DNA of 27,904 nucleotides. Source: Bacteroidales bacterium. GTDB lineage: Bacteria; Bacteroidota; Bacteroidia; Bacteroidales; Bacteroidaceae. This document shows, piece by piece, positions 6,974-13,769 of this stretch. Position 1 is the stretch's first letter, and each line of letters begins with the position of its first letter. A model generated the notes under the pieces. That model did no database searches, was not told where the DNA came from, and worked only from the letters and a program-made list of their open reading frames with translations. The DNA lies in assembly GCA_004556745.1 (NCBI GenBank), contig SFFY01000029.1, positions 1-27,904 of the forward strand, in the 5' to 3' direction. A program made the position numbers and the translations under genes.

Positions 6974-8749
6974 ATGATGCTTTCGTATCGCAGCAAACTG
7001 CTGCTGAACTTCACGTTGCTTTTTGCAGCCTTTACATTGCTGCTTGTAGGTTTCCAATACAATCGTGAGCGGCAATATCGGCGCGAGTTGCTCGAAGCGC
7101 GACTTTTGAGTTATGCCGACCTCGTGGCGGGCGACATTGAAACAAACGGGCTGAACAGCACAGCCGCCGTGGAAGAACTCAAAAAGGTGAAACTGCTGCT
7201 GCCGAAAGAACTGCGCCTCACGGTCATCGGAAAAAATGGCACGGTGATATACGAGAGCGACGGCATGATGCCCCACGAGATGGGCAACCACCACGACCGC
7301 CCCGAGGTGCGCCTCGCGCTCAACGAGAACGAAGGCAGCGACATACGCGCCTCCGTCACCGAAGGCAAGGAATTTTTCTATTTCGCCAAGGCTTACGGCA
7401 GCCTCATCGTGCGCGTGGCATTGCCTTACGACGACGAGGTGCGCAATTTCATGAAAGCCGACAACGTGTTCCTGTGGTTTGCGCTGATGCTCTTCCCCAT
7501 AGTGCTCGTGCTGCTCATTTATATCTCCGACCACTTCGGCAAGGCCATTGCCCAGCTGCGCCTCTTCATCAGTTCCGCCGACAGGGGGCTGGTGGACTAC
7601 GATCAGTTGAAGTTTCCCCACAGCGAACTGGGCGACGTGGCGGCAACGCTCACCCTGAAATACCGGCAACTCGACGAGAGCAACCGGCAAATCGCCTTGG
7701 AGCGCGAACGCCTCCTGCGTCACTTCCTTTATTCGGAAGCAGGCATCGCTATCTTTTCGCCCGACAGGCAGAAAATCTTTGCCAACCCCAAGTTCACTCA
7801 ATACGCCAACACAATCCTCGACCGCCCCACGGCGGACCTCAATGCGCTTTGGAGCAACGAACGCTTCCAGCCCGTTTGCGAGTTCCTCGAGCAAAACGAA
7901 AACGGCGGCAGCCCCGTGCAGGAAGCGCCGCTCTTCCGCTACACGATACAGGCCGGCAGTTCTTGCTTCGCCGTGCAGGTGCTGATCTACAGCGACCAGA
8001 GTTTCGAACTGTCGCTCACCGACACCACGCAGGCCGAACAGACCAAGAAACTCAAGCAGCAGATGAGCAACAACATCACGCACGAGTTGCGCACGCCGGT
8101 GAGCAGCATACGAGGATATTTGGAGACGATATTGGAATGTGCGGGGCTGAACGAACAGCGTAAGGAAGACTTCTTGCGGAAAGCCCATGCGCAAGCGGTG
8201 CGGCTCACCGACCTCATCCGCGACGTGGCCTTGATAACAAAAGCAGAAGAAGCGCCCGAGGCGTTGCCGCTCGAGACAATCGACGTGAGCCGTATGGTGG
8301 AAGACATAGCCGACGAGCTGCGCGGCGGCATGGAGCAGGCGGGCATGGAGTTTCAGCACCTCATTCCCCCGGTCACTATGCTCACGGGCAACTATTCCCT
8401 TGTCTACGCCATTTTCCGCAATCTTATGGAAAACAGCATCCGCTACGCCGGACAGGGCACGAAGATGTGTGCAGAACTCTACAACGAGGACAAAGACTTT
8501 CTCTATTTTTCTTTCCGCGACACGGGCTGCGGCGTGCCCGAGGAGCATTTGCCGCGCCTCTTCGAGCGGTTCTATCGCGTCACGGAAGGACGCACGCGCG
8601 ACTGCGGCGGCACGGGTCTCGGCCTCTCTATCGTGCGCAACGCCGTGCTTTGCCATTCCGGCGAAATCTCCGTGCGCAACCGCAAAGGCGGCGGCCTCGA
8701 AATCCTATTCTGCTTGAAGAAAAATCATAAGGGTGGGTTGAGAAACTAA
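6974..8749 (+). CDS. Sensor histidine kinase, PhoR-like
   Basis: Inner-membrane sensor that should phosphorylate the regulator encoded just upstream. A first membrane segment spans about residues 8-27, a periplasmic domain about 28-164, and a second membrane segment about 165-186 (VFLWFALMLFPIVLVLLIYI). A HAMP-like linker and a PAS-like region (about 245-350) follow. The dimerisation/phosphotransfer helix carries H370 in ITHELRTPVSSIRGYLE. The ATPase domain has the N box (NLMENSIRYA), G1 (DTGCGVP) and G2 (GGTGLGLSIV). All catalytic signatures are intact and 591 aa is normal. The gene starts 4 bp after a tandem repeat and ends just before a bidirectional terminator. Confidence 0.92.
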   Translation: MMLSYRSKLLLNFTLLFAAFTLLLVGFQYNRERQYRRELLEARLLSYADLVAGDIETNGLNSTAAVEELKKVKLLLPKELRLTVIGKNGTVIYESDGMMPHEMGNHHDRPEVRLALNENEGSDIRASVTEGKEFFYFAKAYGSLIVRVALPYDDEVRNFMKADNVFLWFALMLFPIVLVLLIYISDHFGKAIAQLRLFISSADRGLVDYDQLKFPHSELGDVAATLTLKYRQLDESNRQIALERERLLRHFLYSEAGIAIFSPDRQKIFANPKFTQYANTILDRPTADLNALWSNERFQPVCEFLEQNENGGSPVQEAPLFRYTIQAGSSCFAVQVLIYSDQSFELSLTDTTQAEQTKKLKQQMSNNITHELRTPVSSIRGYLETILECAGLNEQRKEDFLRKAHAQAVRLTDLIRDVALITKAEEAPEALPLETIDVSRMVEDIADELRGGMEQAGMEFQHLIPPVTMLTGNYSLVYAIFRNLMENSIRYAGQGTKMCAELYNEDKDFLYFSFRDTGCGVPEEHLPRLFERFYRVTEGRTRDCGGTGLGLSIVRNAVLCHSGEISVRNRKGGGLEILFCLKKNHKGGLRN

Positions 8750-8757
8750 ACAAAAAA

Positions 8758-8781
8758 GGGAGCAGCACTGCTCCCTTTTTT
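8758..8781. terminator. Bidirectional terminator between convergent genes
   Basis: A perfect 8-bp stem (GGGAGCAG 8758-8765 with CTGCTCCC 8768-8775) is followed by six T and preceded by six A, so it can stop transcription from both the kinase gene and the convergent ATPase gene, whose stop codon overlaps the T tract. Confidence 0.85.
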
Positions 8782-10111
8782 ATATTTCATTCAGTAGAAA
8801 GGCCATATAAAACGGCAAAGTCAGCAACGCATCACTTCGCCCCACATTGTAATCGCCCAATTTAATGGCATGGTTCACATGATACTTTTCAGGGTGTTTC
8901 AACAGGGTTTTCAAGGATTTTGCATTGCCAGTCCTCGCCTTGCATTCTACCGGCGTGCAAGTTCCCTTGTGGCGAATGATAAAATCAATTTCTATGCTGT
9001 CGGGCTTTTGGAAATAATATAGTTTACGCCCCATCTTTCCCAAAATATCTGCTAAGGCGTTTTCATATATAGCACCTTTATAGGCATTCAGCTGCCCTTG
9101 CAAGATATCAGACTGCGTGCCGTCGTCCAGCATACTGACAAAAAGCCCCGTATCTGCCATATACACTTTGAAGCAATCCTGAATAGCATTGCCTCCCAGC
9201 GGCAATTCAGTAATCGAAAGGTTGTAGCAGCGGCGGATAATGCCTGCATCTTCTATCCATTGCAGGCTGCTGACATATTCGTTGCTACGACCGCCCTTGC
9301 GGACTACCGAATAAGTGAACTTCTTATTGTCCCTACTTAATTGGCGAGGGATAGACTCGAAGCATTCCCTAATGCGCGACCTATCTTGCGGGGCTGCGTA
9401 TTTCACCATGTCAGACTTATATTCGTCAATGATGCTGCGTTGAACGCTTATCGCCTGATTGACATCGCGTGTCTCCAAGAACGTCTTGACCACCTCAGGC
9501 ATGCCGCCTATGATGATGTATTCCAGCAACAGCTGGCGCAAACGATTGTGAATGGCTTCTGGCACAGGCGTTTCTTGTTCAAAGCATTGGCGCAACAAAT
9601 CAAAGACAGGAGATTGAATGCCATTGGCCCAAAGCCATTCTTCAAAATCCATGGGATACATATCCACAATCGTCTCAAATCCTACCGGCGTAGAGCTTTC
9701 CGCCCTTTCCTGATGCTCTGAACGATAACCGTTAACGCCGAGCAACGAACCGGTGCAAATGACATCGAACCGACCATCTAACTTAAAGAATTTGAGAGAA
9801 GCGCGCGCCTGAGGGCAATCTTGTATCTCGTCAAAGATAATCACGGTCTTACCAGGCACAAACCGAGCATCGGGCAATGCGGCAGAGATGGCGACAATGA
9901 GATAATCCACGCTTAAAGCCCCTTGGAACAGAGATTTCAGGTCTTTCTGCTCATGGAAATCCATGTAAACCACATGCTTATAATGCTTCGAGGCAAATTG
10001 GCGCACGGAGCTCGTTTTTCCGCATTGGCGGCAACCTTTTATAACCAATGGTTTCCTGTTTTTATTGCTTTTCCAAAGGCTAAGAAAGTTCTCAATTTTT
10101 CTTTTGTACAT
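8780..10111 (-). CDS. AAA-type ATPase with C-terminal DUF4143 nuclease-like domain
   Basis: Cytoplasmic P-loop protein of the widespread DUF4143 ATPase family, whose cellular role is not settled. Walker A is G26-CRQC-GKT33, Walker B is VIIFDEIQD with D94-E95, and a sensor-like VICTGSLLG follows. The C-terminal part has the PD-(D/E)XK-like pattern IEIDFIIRHKGTCTPVECKA, typical of DUF4143. The length of 443 aa is complete. The gene stands alone, convergent with the kinase gene, and looks lower in GC than its neighbours, which suggests acquisition. Its predicted promoter (10240-10247) gives a leader of about 120 nt containing three 33-bp-spaced direct repeats. Confidence 0.88.
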   Translation of the reverse strand: MYKRKIENFLSLWKSNKNRKPLVIKGCRQCGKTSSVRQFASKHYKHVVYMDFHEQKDLKSLFQGALSVDYLIVAISAALPDARFVPGKTVIIFDEIQDCPQARASLKFFKLDGRFDVICTGSLLGVNGYRSEHQERAESSTPVGFETIVDMYPMDFEEWLWANGIQSPVFDLLRQCFEQETPVPEAIHNRLRQLLLEYIIIGGMPEVVKTFLETRDVNQAISVQRSIIDEYKSDMVKYAAPQDRSRIRECFESIPRQLSRDNKKFTYSVVRKGGRSNEYVSSLQWIEDAGIIRRCYNLSITELPLGGNAIQDCFKVYMADTGLFVSMLDDGTQSDILQGQLNAYKGAIYENALADILGKMGRKLYYFQKPDSIEIDFIIRHKGTCTPVECKARTGNAKSLKTLLKHPEKYHVNHAIKLGDYNVGRSDALLTLPFYMAFLLNEI

Positions 10112-10147
10112 ATATCGTTATAATTGAGAGCAGTAGGGTTTATTGAC

Positions 10148-10233
10148 ACACTTTTTCGGGCGACTTTTTTGCCGAAGCACACACTTTTTCGGGCGACTTT
10201 TTGCTTAAAGTCTACACTTTTTCGGGCGACTTT
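10148..10233 (-). repeat. Three direct repeats at 33-bp spacing in the ATPase leader
   Basis: The 20-mer ACACTTTTTCGGGCGACTTT (plus-strand view) occurs at 10148, 10181 and 10214 without mismatch, separated by 13-nt spacers that differ (10168-10180 and 10201-10213). On the minus strand one frame reads through all copies as KVARKSV-type 11-residue units (10272 to 10039), but that frame overlaps the ATPase start, so a non-coding regulatory role is more likely. The array ends 37 bp before the ATPase ATG. Confidence 0.8.
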
Positions 10234-10239
10234 CGTTTG

Positions 10240-10247
10240 CAAAGATA
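10240..10247 (-). promoter_or_regulatory. -7 promoter box for the DUF4143 ATPase
   Basis: On the minus strand the sequence is TATCTTTG, matching TAnnTTTG. Transcription would begin near 10233, at the edge of the direct-repeat array, placing all three repeats in the untranslated leader. Confidence 0.5.
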
Positions 10248-10305
10248 CTTTTTTAAGGCGAAAACAGCCCAATGAAATTATAAAAATGGGAGCAAGTCCC
10301 CCGAT

Positions 10306-11355
10306 TTATCCCCTCAATCCCCTTTTTGTAAGAATATAAAACACGACGGGCACACCGATAAGCGGCGTGACGGCGGCAAGGGGCAGGGCACCGCGCTCGC
10401 CGGGCAGGCGGGTGAGCAGCAGGGCAAAGAGGGCCACGTTGCCGCCCCAAAGCATGGTGGCGGGAATAAGCAGGCGATGGTCGGCGCGGCGATAGAGCAG
10501 GCGCACGATGTGTGGTACGGCAAGGCCGATAAACGACACGGGACCGCACACGGCGGTAGTGGTAGCGGCGAGCAAGCCGGCGGCCAGCAGCCCGAGGGTG
10601 CGCACGGTGCGGACGCGGTAGCCGAGGTTGTGCGCATACTCTGCGCCCAGAAGCAGGGCGTTGAGCGGTTTGGCCAAAAACAATAGGGCGAATAGCGTGA
10701 GCAGCACGGGCACGGCATAGAGTGGCAGGTTGCCGAGCGGCACGCCGCTGAAATCGCCCAGCCCCCAAATCACGAAAGAGCGCACGCCTTGCGAGGTGGC
10801 GTAGAAGTTGAGCAACGAGATGATGCCCGAGAGCAGAAAACTAATCATCACGCCGGCGATGAGCAAGGCCATATTGCCGCGCAGCACGGACGAGAGGGCA
10901 AGCAGCACGAACATCACTGCCATTGCGCCCAGAAACGCTGCCGCGAGCGTGAGCGTGAAACCGGCTATCATGCCGCCACCCGAAATCAGAGCCCCGCCGC
11001 CACACAGCAGCACGAGGGCCGCACCGAGCGACGCGCCGGAGTTCACGCCGAGCAACGAGGGGTCTGCCAAAGGGTTGGCAAACAGCGTTTGCATCACCAA
11101 GCCTGCTGCCGAGAGCGATGCGCCTGCCAACAGTGCCACCGCGATTTGAGGCACGCGCGACTGCCACACGATAAACGCCGCCGACGAACCGTCAGACGGC
11201 GTAGCGGCAAGTGCCGACAGCACCTCGCCGGGCGCGAGCCGCATGCTGCCAGTAAGCAATGCCGCCGCCGCGAGCAGGGGCAGCAGCAATAGTCCAGCCG
11301 CAAAAGCCATGCGGGCGCGGCGTTCGGGCGCGGGGGATATAATGTCGTTGGCCAT
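10306..11355 (-). CDS. ABC importer permease, FecCD/BtuC family
   Basis: Inner-membrane subunit of a cobalamin, heme or siderophore-type importer. The 349-aa protein is almost wholly hydrophobic, consistent with the family's ten helices. Family signatures are visible: RVPQIAVALLAGASLSAAGLVMQTLFANPLADPSLLGVN near residues 66-105, and a C-terminal region with GPVSFIGLAVPHIVRLL that includes the segment contacting the ATPase. The start codon lies 2 bp after the stop of the substrate-binding lipoprotein gene, so the two are translated together. No ATP-binding subunit follows; the next gene downstream is the unrelated DUF4143 ATPase. The substrate cannot be told from sequence alone. Confidence 0.9.
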   Translation of the reverse strand: MANDIISPAPERRARMAFAAGLLLLPLLAAAALLTGSMRLAPGEVLSALAATPSDGSSAAFIVWQSRVPQIAVALLAGASLSAAGLVMQTLFANPLADPSLLGVNSGASLGAALVLLCGGGALISGGGMIAGFTLTLAAAFLGAMAVMFVLLALSSVLRGNMALLIAGVMISFLLSGIISLLNFYATSQGVRSFVIWGLGDFSGVPLGNLPLYAVPVLLTLFALLFLAKPLNALLLGAEYAHNLGYRVRTVRTLGLLAAGLLAATTTAVCGPVSFIGLAVPHIVRLLYRRADHRLLIPATMLWGGNVALFALLLTRLPGERGALPLAAVTPLIGVPVVFYILTKRGLRG

Positions 11356-11357
11356 AT

Positions 11358-12491
11358 CTACTCTACCAAATAATTAAAATATCTTGGGGTAAAACCTTCG
11401 GGGCGCAAGGAGGGGTGGAAAGTTGCGGCGAGTTCTTGAAGCAGCCGCTCGGGATGGAAAGGCACTTCCTCGAAATAGGGCGTGGCGAGCGTGTTGCACA
11501 CCAGCACACGCCCTTCGCGCCATGCCTTGAACTTATCGGCGTGGGGAAACTCATCTGCTAACGTCTTGCGGCTCGGCGGTGCGGACCAGCCCTGCTTGAT
11601 CAGCCACCAGTCGGCATTGCGGGCGCGGTCGAACACGCCTTCAAACGTCAGGGAGAGCGAGCCCTTGTCGCCGTTGTCCTTCCAAAGATAGCAGATGCCC
11701 GCATCGGCAAAGAGCCGTCCCATCGTGCTGCGCCCGCCCGGCACGAACCACGTGCCGCCCTGCGGCAGGTCGCACAGCGCGGTCGGACGCTCCGCCGTAG
11801 CGACGGCTTTCCGCTTGCAGTCCTCATATCGCTGCGCCACCAGTTCAAACAGGCTGTCGGCCGCCGCGCCGCGCCCCGCGAGCCGTCCGTAGAGGCGCAT
11901 CCACTCGGCGCGCCCCAAGGGCGACGTTTCCATATAGTCGGCGCACTCAATAATCGGCACGCCCAGCGTGGCCAGTGTACCGTGTCCCGCGTTCTCGAAG
12001 GGCGAGAGAAGCAGGGCGTCGGGGCGCAGGGCGTGCAGCAGTTCCGCATCGGGCTTCATGGAATTGCCCGCCGGTTTCAACCGCCCCGCCTGTATGAGTT
12101 GCTTTAAGGCAGCCCCCACGGCGTATTCCGCATCGAATAGCCCCGCCAAAGCATCTTCCGCACCGAGTTCCTGCAAAAGGGCGGCGTGGAGTGCCGTGCC
12201 CGACACGATGCAACGCAGCGGTGTGCGCACGATGACGTAACCACTTGCTTTCTCGGGCACATCTGCGTACTCCGGCACCAGACAGTACCGCTGCATGGTG
12301 CGCCCCTCGTGCCACGGATCGGCAATCTCCGCAAAGGTGCAGCCGAGCGTGTCGGTGAGGCGCAGCAGTTCGGCGTAGCGCAGCGGGGCTGGCGCAAATG
12401 CGTGTTCGGCGCGGCGTTCCCCGCACCCGAAGACCAGGGAAAGCCACGCCGTAAGCGTCAGAATTGATAGGATTTTTTTGAAACAGGTCAT
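11358..12491 (-). CDS. ABC importer substrate-binding lipoprotein, BtuF/FecB-like
   Basis: Periplasmic binding protein anchored to the membrane as a lipoprotein. The start ATG (12491-12489) overlaps the asparaginase stop by one base (TGATG), giving 377 aa. The frame stays open further upstream, but that part is antisense-frame shadow of the asparaginase gene. A lipoprotein signal ends in LVFGC with C23 as the modified residue. The body follows the periplasmic_binding family: an early VIVRTPLRCIVSGTALHAALLQELGAEDALAGL region, a long central helix region, and a C-terminal WWLIKQG and VLVCNTL strand pair. It is followed immediately by its permease. Ligand unknown; corrinoid, heme or siderophore are the usual options. 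Confidence 0.85.
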   Translation of the reverse strand: MTCFKKILSILTLTAWLSLVFGCGERRAEHAFAPAPLRYAELLRLTDTLGCTFAEIADPWHEGRTMQRYCLVPEYADVPEKASGYVIVRTPLRCIVSGTALHAALLQELGAEDALAGLFDAEYAVGAALKQLIQAGRLKPAGNSMKPDAELLHALRPDALLLSPFENAGHGTLATLGVPIIECADYMETSPLGRAEWMRLYGRLAGRGAAADSLFELVAQRYEDCKRKAVATAERPTALCDLPQGGTWFVPGGRSTMGRLFADAGICYLWKDNGDKGSLSLTFEGVFDRARNADWWLIKQGWSAPPSRKTLADEFPHADKFKAWREGRVLVCNTLATPYFEEVPFHPERLLQELAATFHPSLRPEGFTPRYFNYLVE

Positions 12492-13534
12492 CACCCAATC
12501 GTAATCTCGCCGGCAATGCTCGTGTTCATCAGTTCGATGATTTCTGCTTTCGAGTGCCCATGCCCCATGAGGAACATGAGTTTCGTCACCATGCTCTCCA
12601 CCGTGCTGTCGTAGCCGTTGATGACGCCCGCTTGCAGCAGTTGAAGCCCCGTGCCGTAGCGGTGCATCTCCACCGTGCCTTTGGAACATTGCGTGATGTT
12701 CACGAGAATCACCCCCTTCTCGTTCAGTTCTTTCAGGCTCTCCACGAGCCATTCTTTCTGCGGCGCATTTCCCGAGCCGAAGGTTTTGAGGATCACGGCT
12801 TTCAGTCCCTTGATGCGCAGCACGGTATCCACGTAGTCCTTGCGTATGCCGGGGAAGAGGGTGATAATCACCACGTTGTTGTCGAGCAAGAAGTGCGGCT
12901 TGAAGGGTGCGCCCGGCTGTGGGCGGCGGATAAGGTGCTCCTCGTATTTGATGTGTATGCCCGCGTGTGCCAACGCGGGGAAGTTGTAAGAGCGGAAGGC
13001 ATTGAAGCCTTCGGCGTTGATTTTCATGGTGCGGTTGCCGCGCAGCAGGCGGCTTTCGAAGAAGATACACACCTCCGGCACCATCGGTCGCCCGTCCTGA
13101 TCCTTTGCGGCGGCAATTTCGATACTGGTCAGGAGGTTTTCCTTGCCGTCGGTGCGCAACTGTCCGATGGGCAACTGCGAGCCGGTGATGATAACGGGTT
13201 TGCTGAGGTTTTCGAGCATGAAGCTCAGGGCAGAGGCGGTGTAGGCCATCGTGTCCGTGCCGTGCAGCAATACGAACCCGTCGTAGGCATCGTAATGGTC
13301 GGCAATGATATGCGCCATCTTCACCCAGTAGCGCGGTTCCATGTCGCTGGAATCTATGGGCGGGTCGAAGGCGAGCGCGTCGATGTTATAATTGAATCGT
13401 TTCAGTTCGGGCACGTGGTGTCGGAACTGCTCGAAGTCGAAGTTTTCGAGCGCGCCGGTCTCGGGATTTTCAATCATGCCGATTGTTCCGCCCGTGTAGA
13501 TGATAAGGATGTTCGGGTAGTGCAGTGTATCCAT
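12491..13534 (-). CDS. ansA: L-asparaginase, type I (cytoplasmic)
   Basis: Hydrolyses L-asparagine to aspartate and ammonia. Both active-site motifs are intact: TGGTIGM with nucleophile T14, and HGTDTMAYTASAL with T93-D94. K171 in GNRTMKINAEGF is the expected catalytic lysine. With 347 aa, no signal peptide, and the NPETGALENFDF segment after the first motif, it fits type I rather than the periplasmic type II. It is first in a three-gene minus-strand operon with an ABC importer binding protein (one-base overlap) and permease. A -7 box at 13539-13546 lies so close that the mRNA may start at or next to the ATG. Confidence 0.93.
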   Translation of the reverse strand: MDTLHYPNILIIYTGGTIGMIENPETGALENFDFEQFRHHVPELKRFNYNIDALAFDPPIDSSDMEPRYWVKMAHIIADHYDAYDGFVLLHGTDTMAYTASALSFMLENLSKPVIITGSQLPIGQLRTDGKENLLTSIEIAAAKDQDGRPMVPEVCIFFESRLLRGNRTMKINAEGFNAFRSYNFPALAHAGIHIKYEEHLIRRPQPGAPFKPHFLLDNNVVIITLFPGIRKDYVDTVLRIKGLKAVILKTFGSGNAPQKEWLVESLKELNEKGVILVNITQCSKGTVEMHRYGTGLQLLQAGVINGYDSTVESMVTKLMFLMGHGHSKAEIIELMNTSIAGEITIG

Positions 13535-13538
13535 AGTG

Positions 13539-13546
13539 CAAAACTA
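13539..13546 (-). promoter_or_regulatory. -7 promoter box for ansA
   Basis: The minus-strand sequence TAGTTTTG matches TAnnTTTG and ends only 4 bp before the ansA ATG (13534). If used, it would give a leaderless or nearly leaderless transcript. Confidence 0.5.
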
Positions 13547-13689
13547 CGAAGAAGTTTTAACATCTCCCACATATAGGGCAGCTAACTTGATATAAGAAAA
13601 TACGCGGCGGGGATTTCTGTTGCGCCTCATACTGTCCTATTCAGGCACGAAATAAGGCACAAGTATCTTATAATACAAATTTTTCTTCT

Positions 13690-13697
13690 TAACTTTG
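13690..13697 (+). promoter_or_regulatory. -7 promoter box for the tyrosine autokinase gene
   Basis: TAACTTTG matches TAnnTTTG. It would give a leader of about 65-70 nt before the ATG at 13770, and rules out the in-frame TTG at 13695 as the translation start. Confidence 0.65.
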
Positions 13698-13769
13698 CAC
13701 GCGGTAGAGTTTACTGTTTTCAAAAATCATATCGCCTCTATCTATACATATTTATATATAGACGTACAA

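Noticed and set aside
6956..8656. 566-aa minus-strand ORF opposite the histidine kinase
   Set aside because: Kinase motifs on the plus strand are complete; the opposite frame is a composition shadow.
10148..10233. CRISPR-like array
   Set aside because: Only three 20-nt repeats with 13-nt spacers and no cas genes; dimensions do not fit.
10039..10272. 77-aa minus-strand ORF with KVARKSV repeats
   Set aside because: Its frame overlaps the ATPase start and crosses the predicted promoter; better explained as leader repeats, though not fully excluded.
12492..13070. N-terminal extension of the substrate-binding protein frame
   Set aside because: Lies over ansA in another frame; a lipoprotein signal starts at 12491, so the longer frame is not used.
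12554..13576. 340-aa plus-strand ORF opposite ansA
   Set aside because: Antisense shadow; all asparaginase motifs are on the minus strand.
13695..13769. 25-residue upstream extension of the Wzc frame from TTG 13695
   Set aside because: The TTG lies within the predicted -7 box, so it would precede the transcript start; ATG 13770 fits.
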